Below, piece by piece: positions 55,236-63,696 of a DNA stretch of 64,000 nucleotides. Below the pieces are notes generated by a model, which ran no database searches, was not told the DNA's origin, and saw only the letters and a list, made by a program, of their open reading frames with translations. The position numbers and the translations under genes are program-made. Each line of letters begins with the position of its first letter. Within the stretch, counting starts at the first letter, position 1. The stretch covers positions 620,001 to 684,000 of the forward strand of contig CAWCMS010000005.1 in the NCBI GenBank assembly GCA_963796675.1, read 5' to 3'. This DNA is from CAWCDJ01 sp963796675 (lineage in GTDB: Bacteria; Acidobacteriota; Terriglobia; Bryobacterales; Bryobacteraceae).

Positions 55236-56380
55236 TAGTGTCCTGAGTCAGAAATACGTTGAATAAGCTGTCGTGCTGGTGCATACTTTGGTATGGCCAT
55301 CGGACGTCCAACCAGACCACTCAGTGTGACCCCTGATGAGAAGCTGAAACTCGCGCTTCTGGCGCGGCGGCCGAAAACCAGTCAAGCCCTAGCGATGCGC
55401 GCCCGCATTGTACTCGGCTGCAGCGAGGGGCTCAACAACAGTGAGGTGGCCAAGCGGCTTCGCATCACCGGAGCAACCGTCTGCAAGTGGCGCGAGCGAT
55501 TTCGGGTCAACCGTCTGGAAGGCTTGCTCGATGAGCCACGGCCGGGCACGCCGCGTTCTATAACGGACGTGCAGGTCGAGGAAGTAGTCACAAAAACCCT
55601 GGAGTCGATGCCGACGAATAGCACTCACTGGAGCACGCGCCTGATGGCCCAGAAGTCAGGACTGTCTCAGACTGCCATCGTGCGGATTTGGCGGACTTTC
55701 GGATTGCAGCCTCATCGGGTGGAAAACTTTAAGTTCTCCAAGGACCCGCAGTTCGTTGAGAAAGTGCGGGATATCGTCGGCTTATACCTGAATCCGCCAG
55801 ATCGCGCGATTGTCCTCTGCGTAGATGAAAAGAGCCAAGTACAGGCGCTCAATCGCACGCAGCCAATTCTGCCGCTGGCACCCGGTGTACCGACGCGCCA
55901 ATCACACGACTATGAACGGCACGGAGTCACTTCCTTGTTTGCGGCCATGGATGTGGCCAGCGGCGTAACGATCAGCAATTGCTACCGACGGCACCGCCAT
56001 CAAGAGTTCCTGCGGTTTCTCAACGACATCGATGCGAATCTCCCCGGCGGGGTGGACGTCCACCTGGTCATGGACAACTACGGAACCCACAAGGTCACCA
56101 AAGTACGAACATGGCTGGCGCGCCACCCTCGATATCGCGTCCACTTTACCCCAACCAGCGGCAGTTGGTTGAACCTCGTGGAACGATTGTTTGCCGAACT
56201 CACCCAACGCTGTGTGCGGCGCGGAAGCCATACGGCCGTACGATCTTTGGAGAAGGCGATGCTCGATTATCTGGATCAGCGCAACAAAGATCCCAAGGCA
56301 TTTGTGTGGACGGCAGATGCCGATCTGATCTTGGGCAAGGTCGCCAGACTTTCTAAACGTATTTCTGACTCAGGACACTA
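55236..56380 (+). mobile_element. Intact IS630-family insertion sequence with TA duplication
   Basis: Perfect 23-base terminal inverted repeats begin GTGTCCTGAGTCAGAAATAC at 55238 and end with the complement at 56378 (IRR about 56356-56378). The element is 1,141 bases and is flanked by TA at 55236-55237 and 56379-56380, the target duplication typical of IS630/Tc1. It carries one transposase gene. Both ends and the frame are intact, so it may be active. Confidence 0.95.
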
Positions 56381-56381
56381 G
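55293..56381 (+). CDS. IS630-family transposase
   Basis: 362 residues. N-terminal helix-turn-helix domains (NNSEVAKRLRITGATVCKW, THWSTRLMAQKSGLSQTAIV) and a C-terminal RNase-H fold with the DDE triad: Asp in LCVDEKSQ, Asp in HLVMDNYGTHK and Glu in NLVERLFAEL. Frame intact. The last codons run through the right inverted repeat; the stop TAG is made of the TA target duplication plus the next flanking G, so the stop depends on the insertion site. Confidence 0.96.
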   Translation: MAIGRPTRPLSVTPDEKLKLALLARRPKTSQALAMRARIVLGCSEGLNNSEVAKRLRITGATVCKWRERFRVNRLEGLLDEPRPGTPRSITDVQVEEVVTKTLESMPTNSTHWSTRLMAQKSGLSQTAIVRIWRTFGLQPHRVENFKFSKDPQFVEKVRDIVGLYLNPPDRAIVLCVDEKSQVQALNRTQPILPLAPGVPTRQSHDYERHGVTSLFAAMDVASGVTISNCYRRHRHQEFLRFLNDIDANLPGGVDVHLVMDNYGTHKVTKVRTWLARHPRYRVHFTPTSGSWLNLVERLFAELTQRCVRRGSHTAVRSLEKAMLDYLDQRNKDPKAFVWTADADLILGKVARLSKRISDSGH

Positions 56382-57412
56382 TTCTCGGTGGGCTTCCGTT
56401 CGACGCGATCGATGACTATAAATTCGTACGGCACCTTGCGGCTCTCGAGCTTGAGCCCGAGTTGTTGCACCGAACTGAAGAGCGAGCTGGACGGGTCCGA
56501 TGCAGCCTCGGCGGGATTTGTGGGATTGGCGGCGGGTGCCGTCATCATCCCCGCATTCACGCCTGCTTTTCTGGCGAGCGAGAGCAGCGCATCCCTGGAA
56601 ATTTCGAGCGATACCTGATACTTGCCCTTCAATTCCGTCTGATCCACCACCGGACGGTCCAGGTACTGCGAGAGCATCGTCGCGAGCATCTCCATGCTCA
56701 TGCGGTCGCCTTCCATGCGCAAATTGCCGTTCTCACCGGGCCTCATTCGCATGGTCCCGGTTTCCTTGCTGTTGATCACCATGCCGCCGCCGGATTGTTT
56801 CATGGTGACGCGATTGTCTCCACCGCCGATTGCGATTTCGCCCTTGCCGGCCGCAGGCTTTGCGGATGAGGGTGCGGCATCGCTCGGCGCAGGTGCCGGA
56901 GCCGGCGTCTCGGGTACCGCTTCCTTGAGCTTCGGCCCGCCTTTTCCCACCACCAGAACGTAGACCGGGGTATCCCTCTTTTCGCGATGTACCGCCAGCT
57001 TGAATCTCTCGACCAGCAGCGACTGCATCATCTCCGGTACCTGGTCCTTGTTCGTGCCTTCGGGCATCTTGGCCAGAATATCGAATCGGTCGGCATTCAG
57101 GCCGGCACTCATCCATTCCGGATTTCCCGCAATCTGGTAGGGCCGAACCTTATAAGCCATGCAGACCAGGCCCATCACCGTGCCGCTGCCGATATCGACC
57201 CGGGCCTGATCGATAGACACGCCAACGTGGGCCTTGCCGGACACAATTGCCGCGGGATCCAGCGGTCCCGAAGGTTTGATTGTCGCGACGTCAAAAGAGA
57301 GAGGCGTACTCGCGGGCGCTGTGGGTGTTTGGCCGAACACCATTCCGGCTACCGCCAGCAGCCAAAAAGCAATTCGGCTGAAGCGGATTCCAACCATTAG
57401 GGGGCGGCTCAT
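56378..57412 (-). CDS. TIGR03435-family secreted protein
   Basis: 344 residues with signal peptide (IAFWLLAVAGMVFGQ). Family features: LSFDVATIKPSGPLDP, GTVMGLVCMAYKVRPYQIAG, FDILAKMPEGTNKDQVPEMM, LLVERFKLAVHREKRDTPVY, VDQTELKGKYQVSLE and the end FIVIDRVERKPTEN. A Pro/Ala linker lies at about 165-190. The family is found chiefly in Solibacter and relatives; function is unknown, and some members stand beside M56/BlaR-type sensors, absent here. The gene ends exactly at the IS630 right end, whose TA gives it a TAG stop at 56378-56380. Confidence 0.88.
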   Translation of the reverse strand: MSRPLMVGIRFSRIAFWLLAVAGMVFGQTPTAPASTPLSFDVATIKPSGPLDPAAIVSGKAHVGVSIDQARVDIGSGTVMGLVCMAYKVRPYQIAGNPEWMSAGLNADRFDILAKMPEGTNKDQVPEMMQSLLVERFKLAVHREKRDTPVYVLVVGKGGPKLKEAVPETPAPAPAPSDAAPSSAKPAAGKGEIAIGGGDNRVTMKQSGGGMVINSKETGTMRMRPGENGNLRMEGDRMSMEMLATMLSQYLDRPVVDQTELKGKYQVSLEISRDALLSLARKAGVNAGMMTAPAANPTNPAEAASDPSSSLFSSVQQLGLKLESRKVPYEFIVIDRVERKPTEN

Positions 57413-57433
57413 GCCTATAAGGATACGCCTTGT

Positions 57434-58963
57434 TTATCCCGCGAATTCGATCCCTTGCGCCAGTGGCAATTGCATCGACCAGTTGATCGTATTCGTCTGG
57501 CGCCGCATGTAGGCCTTCCAGGAGTCGCTACCCGATTCCCGTCCGCCGCCCGTCTCCTTCTCCCCGCCGAAAGCCCCGCCGATCTCCGCCCCGCTCGTCC
57601 CCAGGTTGACGTTCGCGATCCCGCAATCGCTCCCGCGATGACTCAGAAACGTCTCGGCCGAAATCAGACTGCCGGTGAAGATCGCAGACGACAGTCCCTG
57701 CGGCACGTCGTTGTGCCAGTGGATCGCCTGGTCGAGATCGTCGAACTCCACCAGGTACAGAATCGGAGCGAAGATCTCTTCCTTCAAAATCGCCATCTCC
57801 GGCCGCGCCGCTACCAGTGTCGGCTGCACGAAGTTGCCGTTTAATCGCCCGCCGCCGTAGAGGATCTCGCCGCCCTGCTCGCGAATGCGCCGGATGCCGT
57901 CCATCATGTCCTCTGCGGCGCGCGCGTTGACCAGCGGACCCATCAGAGTGTGCGGGTCGAGCGGATCTCCGATCCGTACCTGCCGGTAGGCCGCGATCAG
58001 CGCCTCGCGGATGCGCGGCGCGATCCCCCGCTGCAGGAATAGCCGGCGCGTCGTGGTGCAGCGCTGCCCCGCTGTCCCCACGGAGCCGAACAGCACCGCG
58101 CGCAGCACCAGGTCGGGATTCGCGTCGTCCATCACGATGATCCCGTTGTTGCCGCCCAACTCGAGGATCGTACGCCCCACCCGCCGCGCCACTGTCTCGG
58201 CGACGTGCCGCCCCACTTCCGTCGAACCGGTGAAGCTGATCAACGGAACGCGGCGGTCCTGAATCAGCAGCTCTCCCACCGGATTGGCCCGCCCGATTAC
58301 CAGGTTGAAGACGCCCTTCAGGTTGTGCCGGTCGAGTACACGGTTGCATAGCTTCTGCACTGCGATCGCCGTCAGCGGCGTGTCCGAAGACGGCCGCCAC
58401 AGCACACAATCGCCGCATACCGCCGCGATCATCGCGTTCCACGACCACACCGCCACCGGGAAATTGAACGCGCTGATCACTCCGACGATCCCCAGCGGAT
58501 GCCACTGCTCGTACATGCGGTGGCCCGGCCGCTCGCTGTGCATCGAAAGCCCGTAGAGCTGCCGCGAAAGCCCCACCGCGAAGTCCGCGACGTCGATCAT
58601 CTCCTGGACTTCACCCATGCCCTCGGCCAGGATCTTGCCCATCTCGAGCGAGACCAGCGCGCCCAACTCCGCCTTGTGCTTGCGCAGTTCGTCCGCGATC
58701 TCGCGCACGATTTCACCCCTTCGCGGAGCCGGAACCATGCGCCAATCGAGGAAGGCTTGGGCCGCGCGGCTGACTACCGCGTCATAGTCGTCCGCGCCGG
58801 CAGTCTGGATCTTCGCCAGAGGCTCACCGGTCGAGGGGTTTAACGAAACCAGCTCGGGGCCCGACGGATTCGCGATCCAATCTCCATGGCACGCTCCCGA
58901 ATTCATCGGTTCGATGTGAAGTTTTTCGAGAATGTCCGGAAGGGTGGTACTTAAGGTGGGCAC
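57434..58963 (-). CDS. Aldehyde dehydrogenase, ALDH7/AmaB-like
   Basis: 509 residues, NAD-dependent. Motifs: GIVGVISAFNFPVAVWSWN, ISFTGSTEVGRHVAETV, LELGGNNGIIVMDD (general base Glu), GTAGQRCTTTRRLFL (nucleophile Cys) and EEIFAPILYLVEF, ending with GIANVNLGTSGAEIGGAFGG and SWKAYMRRQTNTINWS. The C-terminal motif is characteristic of alpha-aminoadipic semialdehyde / piperideine-6-carboxylate dehydrogenases in lysine breakdown. Frame intact. It is 21 bases upstream of the TIGR03435 gene on the same strand. Confidence 0.9.
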   Translation of the reverse strand: MPTLSTTLPDILEKLHIEPMNSGACHGDWIANPSGPELVSLNPSTGEPLAKIQTAGADDYDAVVSRAAQAFLDWRMVPAPRRGEIVREIADELRKHKAELGALVSLEMGKILAEGMGEVQEMIDVADFAVGLSRQLYGLSMHSERPGHRMYEQWHPLGIVGVISAFNFPVAVWSWNAMIAAVCGDCVLWRPSSDTPLTAIAVQKLCNRVLDRHNLKGVFNLVIGRANPVGELLIQDRRVPLISFTGSTEVGRHVAETVARRVGRTILELGGNNGIIVMDDANPDLVLRAVLFGSVGTAGQRCTTTRRLFLQRGIAPRIREALIAAYRQVRIGDPLDPHTLMGPLVNARAAEDMMDGIRRIREQGGEILYGGGRLNGNFVQPTLVAARPEMAILKEEIFAPILYLVEFDDLDQAIHWHNDVPQGLSSAIFTGSLISAETFLSHRGSDCGIANVNLGTSGAEIGGAFGGEKETGGGRESGSDSWKAYMRRQTNTINWSMQLPLAQGIEFAG

Positions 58964-59214
58964 ACTTCTATTCTATCCGGGGTGCTGCGGAACGTTAATA
59001 GATGCCGACACGAGTTCCGGCACCCAAATACCTATGGGGCGGGCCCGCGCCGGCATCTGAGGCGGTCAATCCCCGACCTTAAGTTCGTGTCGACAGCGAC
59101 ACTCACCCCTATGCCTCGGTTGCCGGGTCTGAAGTCCGGCTGACTATGAACTAAATTAACTGTTAGGCTCGCCGGCCGGTAGTCTATCTTTCGGACAGAC
59201 AGGCGGATTCGCGG
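58964..59214. other. Intergenic region without a recognised gene
   Basis: 251 bases between the ALDH start and the response-regulator end. It holds short GC-rich stems and a CCGAAAG loop (minus strand, near 59193) but no ORF or RNA family that I can identify. It must contain the ALDH promoter. Confidence 0.5.
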
Positions 59215-59883
59215 CTACATCTGGTCTTCGTACTGTTCGAAAGCCACCCGGACCAGCTGCCCCCGGGTGCGCACGCCGGTCTTTTGGAAGAGGCTTTGCA
59301 GGATGGCCTTTACGTAGCTTTCGGAAATCTGCAGCCGCCACGCAATCTCTTTATTCGACAGGCCTTCCAGCACAAAGTGCAGTACTCGCCGCTGCCGGTC
59401 GCTGAAGAGTAGTGAGCCTTCGCTCGTTTCTTTTTCCCCGGCGCTCTCGACAAACGGGCGGGCGAACCATTTGCCGCCCTCCGACACCGTGCGGATAGCC
59501 TCGATCAGCTCGTCCACCGGCGCTTGTTTGAGAAAGATGCCCGAAGCGCCCTGCCGCGTCAGCCGGCGCGCCTCGTTCTCGCTCACCCAGGCGGTGACTA
59601 CCAGGACCTTGCCTTCGAACCCCCGCTGCCGCGCCGCGGGCAGGAATTGCGAGGCTCTCTCCGAACCGAGATCGTGATCGAGCAGCACCAAATCGAAAGA
59701 AGATTCATCCAGGCGGTTCAGAGCCTCGCGGATGCTGCCGCAATGCTCCATCCGCAGCCAGGGCTCCGCCGACAAAACCCGCACCACGCTCTCCCGAAAC
59801 AGGGCATGGTCATCCACCAGAAGCGTGTGAATGGGCTTCGTCTCCCCTTCGATTACGTTTCCGTAGCATTCTCGACTGGCCAT
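59215..59883 (-). CDS. NarL/FixJ-type response regulator
   Basis: About 222 residues: receiver (HTLLVDDHALFRESVVRVL, phospho-Asp in FDLVLLDHDLG, GIFLKQAPVDEL) and LuxR-type HTH (FSDRQRRVLHFVLEGLSNKE, ISESYVKAILQSLFQKTGVR). ATG 59883 (MASRECYGN), 5 bases after GGTGGA, overlaps the kinase end by 31 bases; a longer start 59901 adds six residues. It should be the partner of the kinase upstream. Targets unknown. Confidence 0.93.
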   Translation of the reverse strand: MASRECYGNVIEGETKPIHTLLVDDHALFRESVVRVLSAEPWLRMEHCGSIREALNRLDESSFDLVLLDHDLGSERASQFLPAARQRGFEGKVLVVTAWVSENEARRLTRQGASGIFLKQAPVDELIEAIRTVSEGGKWFARPFVESAGEKETSEGSLLFSDRQRRVLHFVLEGLSNKEIAWRLQISESYVKAILQSLFQKTGVRTRGQLVRVAFEQYEDQM

Positions 59884-61307
59884 AATTCCACCGCAAAGCA
59901 ACTGCCCGAGGGCTGCGGCTCGTAGCGGAGTCCGCCGCCGTGTGCGCGCAAAATCGCCCTCGATATATAGAGTCCCAACCCATAGGAGTGGGTTCCCGAA
60001 TGAAACGGCCGGAACAATTCTTCCGGTTGTGCCACTCCAGGACCATTATCTCGAAAACGGACTACCACCAGGTCTTTCTCGATTTCTGCCGTGATCGATA
60101 CCGCCGGATGAGGCCTGTCTTGGAGCGCCCGCTCGCTATTCCGCGCCAGGTTGACGAACACCTGCAACAGACTGTGGTGGTCCGCCTGCACCAGCGGCAG
60201 GCGGCCTGGAATCTCCCAGTCCACCGCGATTCCCGCCTCGCGCAGCGTAGGCTCCACCACGATGCGGGTTTCGTCCAGCACCGTCGCCAGGTCCGCCACT
60301 ACGGCCTCGCGATTCGACGAAGCAGTCAGCCCCGAAGAGGCAATCCGCTCCAGCCCGCGGATGAGTGTTCCCAGCGCCTGGTATTGATCGCTTTCCGCCA
60401 CCGCACTCCCGGCCAGTGCCGCATGCGCGTTCGCTGCCGCCGAGGCCAGATTCCGAATCTCATGCGAGATCGCGCCGATGAGCACGCGCGAGGTCGCCAT
60501 CATCGAATCGAGGCCCGAGCCCTCCCGGTCGCGCAGGTTCTCCGAACCATCCCATACCACCGCCGCCAGCCCAGGCCCCGCCGAAGTGCGGTAGGTCGAG
60601 AGCCACACGTGCGCCAGGAAGACCTCGCCGTTGCGCCGCTGCCCCCGGCATTCTACATTCGTGCGGATATTGGCGCCCGACCGGTGGCTATGGAGCATCC
60701 GCGAAAGGATCGGCAGGTAGGGTCCCACTGCCTCGCCCTGTATCCGTTCCCCGTCGAAGCCGAGCACCTGCCGCGCCGACTCGTTGGCCAGCAGCACCCG
60801 GCCCGATTCGTCGAGCGTCAGGATCGCCAGCGGGCTGGTATCGATCAGAATGCGGACCTGCTGCTCCGCCTCCTGCCGCAGGCGCATCTGCAGTTCGCGT
60901 TCTTTCAGATGTTCGCTCAGCAACCTGCGCCGCTCGTTGATCTCGGCCACGAAGTACCCGGTCATCGCGAAACCCACAGTCACCACCAGCAGCCGGCCGA
61001 ACCCTCCAGGGGGCCATGTCGAGGGGTCCAGGCTGTGCAGCAGTTGCGTGAAGCCGGTCCCGGCCGGCACCAGTTGTGGATCGAATGCTTCGCGGAAGTA
61101 GGCGCACAGTACCGCCATCACCAGAATCTGGTATCGGTTCAGCACGGCCGCCGCCAATAGGATGGGAAGCAGGTAGAGGTACCCGAAGGTCACCGTCGGG
61201 GCCGACCAGTCCACGAACGCGATCGCCAGGATCGCCAGCGCGGCGACTCCGGTGACGATCAGCCGGTGCGACTCGGTTTGTGCCAGCAGGTTGTCCAGGC
61301 GTGACAT
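59853..61307 (-). CDS. Membrane sensor histidine kinase with PAS domain
   Basis: 484 residues. Membrane part about 20-125 with three to four helices (LIVTGVAALAILAIAFVDW, YLLPILLAAAVLNRYQILVM, LLVVTVGFAMTGYFVAEI), a coiled coil, a PAS domain about 150-260 (LIDTSPLAILTLDESGRVLL), H box with His282 in AISHEIRNLASAA, N box VNLARNSERAL, DNGPGV and SYGLGLYIS. First gene of the two-component operon with the 31-base overlap. No sensing motif for a known ligand is visible. Divergent from mtgA; only 35 bases separate the two starts. Confidence 0.92.
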   Translation of the reverse strand: MSRLDNLLAQTESHRLIVTGVAALAILAIAFVDWSAPTVTFGYLYLLPILLAAAVLNRYQILVMAVLCAYFREAFDPQLVPAGTGFTQLLHSLDPSTWPPGGFGRLLVVTVGFAMTGYFVAEINERRRLLSEHLKERELQMRLRQEAEQQVRILIDTSPLAILTLDESGRVLLANESARQVLGFDGERIQGEAVGPYLPILSRMLHSHRSGANIRTNVECRGQRRNGEVFLAHVWLSTYRTSAGPGLAAVVWDGSENLRDREGSGLDSMMATSRVLIGAISHEIRNLASAAANAHAALAGSAVAESDQYQALGTLIRGLERIASSGLTASSNREAVVADLATVLDETRIVVEPTLREAGIAVDWEIPGRLPLVQADHHSLLQVFVNLARNSERALQDRPHPAVSITAEIEKDLVVVRFRDNGPGVAQPEELFRPFHSGTHSYGLGLYISRAILRAHGGGLRYEPQPSGSCFAVELWPVENATET

Positions 61308-61342
61308 CGTAAGCTGCCCTAAAAGAGTTGTAACATCTTAGC

Positions 61343-62035
61343 TTGTGGAAACGGGTAAAGCGCCGCCGCTCCTGGTGGAAGACGGTTCTCCTGGCTGCGG
61401 CGGGTACGGTCGCGGCGTTATACGGGTTGGCCGTTCTGCTGTTGATTTCGCTGCGCTGGGTCAATCCCCCGGTAACCATGGTACAGGCGCAGCGCCGTGT
61501 GGAAGCGTGGATCCACCACACTCCGTACCATCGGAAATCGATACCGGTTTCTCTGCCGGCAATTTCGCCGAATCTCCAGCACGCCGTAATCGCCGCAGAA
61601 GACGGCCGCTTCTACCAGCACCATGGCATTGACTGGAAAGAGGTCCAGAAGGTGGTGGACAAGGACCTCGATGAAGGCCGTCTCGGCCGCGGCGGTTCCA
61701 CCATTACCCAGCAACTGGTGAAGAACCTTTTCTTCACCACGCACCGCTCCATCCTGCGCAAGGTCGTGGAGTTCACGCTTGCCCCCACCGCGGAGCTCCT
61801 GCTCCCGAAGCATCGCATCCTGGAGCTGTATCTCAACGTAGTGGAATGGGGCCCCGGCGTTTATGGAGCCGAAGCGGCCTCGCGCTACTGGTACAACATC
61901 CCGGCGTCTCGCCTGAGCCGCGACCAGGCCGCCCGCCTCGCCGCTCTGCTCCCCTCGCCGCTGCGCCGCAAGCCCGCTCGCATGAACGTGTACTCCGGCG
62001 ACATTCTGAATCGCATGACGCAGATGGGATGGTAG
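61343..62035 (+). CDS. mtgA: Monofunctional peptidoglycan glycosyltransferase
   Basis: 230 residues. One helix about 14-37 and a GT51 domain with catalytic Glu86 in IAAEDGRFYQHHGID, RGGSTITQQLVKNLF and ELYLNVVEWGPGVYG-AEAASRYW. It polymerises lipid II into glycan strands. TTG 61343 is the start that gives the usual short cytoplasmic Arg/Lys-rich tail (MWKRVKRRRSWWK). Its 3' end has a second, nearly identical fragment at 33450-33483. It converges with the sulfatase, 40 bases apart. Confidence 0.93.
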   Translation: MWKRVKRRRSWWKTVLLAAAGTVAALYGLAVLLLISLRWVNPPVTMVQAQRRVEAWIHHTPYHRKSIPVSLPAISPNLQHAVIAAEDGRFYQHHGIDWKEVQKVVDKDLDEGRLGRGGSTITQQLVKNLFFTTHRSILRKVVEFTLAPTAELLLPKHRILELYLNVVEWGPGVYGAEAASRYWYNIPASRLSRDQAARLAALLPSPLRRKPARMNVYSGDILNRMTQMGW

Positions 62036-62075
62036 CATCCTCTCTCCGAGGTGGCATCACGGCCGGGCGGCCTCT

Positions 62076-63566
62076 TTACCACGGCGCGTTCCGGTTCGGC
62101 AGCGGATCGATTGTCTCCGTCATTCGCCCGGCCAGTTCCACCAGCATCGACTCCTTCACATCGCGCGAGTTGGGCGACGTCCAGAGATTCGTAACTTCTC
62201 CGGGATCCTTCTCCAGGTCGTAGAGCTCACCTATCTTCAGCCCGTGGTAGTACGTCAGCTTGTGCTGCTTCGTGCGGACACACGTCGCCATGGGCGTGGG
62301 TGAGTACTGAAAATTGGAATCGTAGAATTCGCTATAGATCGAATTGCGGTGTTCCGTCTGCTCGCCGCGCAGGAGCGGACCGAGCGAGCGCCCCTGCATC
62401 CCCGTGGGTTCCGGAATGCCCGCGGCTTCGAGCAGGGTGGGGGCGACGTCGACCAGTTCCACGAGCGCGTCCACTTTCAATCCGGCGCGATAGCCCTTCG
62501 GCCACCGGATCATCAGCGGCACATGGATGCCGCACTCGTAGAAGTACGGCCCCTTGAGATAGATGCCGTGATCTCCAAGCATCTCGCCGTGGTCGCTCAT
62601 GAAGATCACGACGGTGTTGTCCGCCTGTCCGCTCTCTTCGAGCGCCTGCAGCATGCGGCCGAACTCGAAATCGCACTGTTCGATCATGGCGTAATAAGCA
62701 GCGGTGATCTGCCTGCGGCCGGCGGGGTCGAGCTTTGCGAACGAGATGCCGGTACCGGCGTAGGCGCCGCGATGATCCACCGCTTGGTAGACGGGCTTGC
62801 CCTCCAGTTCGCCCTCGCGATACGCAGGGTCGGGCATCTTCGCGGGATCGTACCGGTCGAAGTACTCCTTCACGGGGCAGAAGGGATGGTGCGGCTGGAA
62901 CATGTTCACCGACATCATCCACGGCGCGTAGGTCTTCTGCGCCCGCAGGAAGCGGATGGCGGTGTTGGCGCACCACGCCGATTGCGCATACTTGCGGTCC
63001 ACCGGCACGCCCCATGCCGGACGCCCCGGTTCGGCGGGCCACTCCACGGACTGCGCGCGCAGCCACTCTCGCCAGGCGTTGTGCCCGGGCCACTGATCGC
63101 TGAGATCGTGACTCCACCAGAAGTTATTCTTGTAGCCATCGTCGATGCGGTCTTCGACGCGGCCATTCGCGCACGGCGAGAGGTGCAGCTTTCCGACCAG
63201 GCCGCACTCGTAGCCGAAATCGGCGAGGATGCGCGGCACCAGACGCTCCGTCTCGCGGATTCGCTGCCCGTTGGCGCGGAGGCCGGTGACATGCGGGTAG
63301 CGGCCGGTCAGAAAACTGCCGCGCGACGGTGCGCACACCGGATTCTGAGTGTAGGCGTGGGTGAAGGTCACCGCGTCACCCATGAACTTCTTCAGATTCG
63401 GGGTACGGAGGTGCGGATTGTTCAACCCTTCGATGGTGTCGAAGCGCTGCTGGTCGGTGCAGACCCAGAGGATATTCGGCATCTTGCGGCCGTCCGTGCG
63501 GCGCCTGGTCTCCGCAGCCGCAAGTGGCGCGCTCATGGCCAGCTTGAATATGTCCCGGCGATTCAT
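62076..63566 (-). CDS. Exported sulfatase (type I)
   Basis: About 496 residues from MNRRDIFKLAMSAPLAAA (Tat-like; start 63566, with ATG 63587 as longer option). Metal motif PNILWVCTDQQRFDT, formylglycine signature VCAPSRGSFLTGRYPHVTG with the canonical C-x-P-S-R, GKLHLSPC, FMSDHGEMLGDHGIYLKG and the family C-terminus. It should act on sulfated polysaccharides outside the cell, and needs a formylglycine-generating enzyme that is not in this window. A deleted paralogous copy is found at 35345-35576. Confidence 0.93.
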   Translation of the reverse strand: MNRRDIFKLAMSAPLAAAETRRRTDGRKMPNILWVCTDQQRFDTIEGLNNPHLRTPNLKKFMGDAVTFTHAYTQNPVCAPSRGSFLTGRYPHVTGLRANGQRIRETERLVPRILADFGYECGLVGKLHLSPCANGRVEDRIDDGYKNNFWWSHDLSDQWPGHNAWREWLRAQSVEWPAEPGRPAWGVPVDRKYAQSAWCANTAIRFLRAQKTYAPWMMSVNMFQPHHPFCPVKEYFDRYDPAKMPDPAYREGELEGKPVYQAVDHRGAYAGTGISFAKLDPAGRRQITAAYYAMIEQCDFEFGRMLQALEESGQADNTVVIFMSDHGEMLGDHGIYLKGPYFYECGIHVPLMIRWPKGYRAGLKVDALVELVDVAPTLLEAAGIPEPTGMQGRSLGPLLRGEQTEHRNSIYSEFYDSNFQYSPTPMATCVRTKQHKLTYYHGLKIGELYDLEKDPGEVTNLWTSPNSRDVKESMLVELAGRMTETIDPLPNRNAPW

Positions 63567-63594
63567 CGCGGACCTAGAGAATATCACTGGTGCA

Positions 63595-63686
63595 TTGTGG
63601 GGCGGGCTATCCAGCCCGCGGACTCGCTTTCCTGCGAGTCCAGCCGCCCGGAAGGGCGGCCGCGGTCAGGATTGACCGCCCCACAA
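63595..63686. repeat. 92-base multi-hairpin repeat element
   Basis: Outer 11-bp inverted repeat TTGTGGGGCGG (63595-63605) with 63676-63686. Between lie four back-to-back perfect hairpins: 63602-63619 (GCGGGCT stem), 63620-63641 (GGACTCGC stem), 63643-63660 (GCCGCCC stem) and 63662-63679 (GCGGTCA stem). It fills the gap between the start of the sulfatase and the end of the next gene. Confidence 0.88.
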
Positions 63687-63696
63687 GACGCACACG

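Noticed and set aside
58964..59214. Possible cyclic-di-GMP-type riboswitch because of CCGAAAG and GGCAACCGAGG-like segments
   Set aside because: The conserved core and order of helices of that riboswitch are not present.
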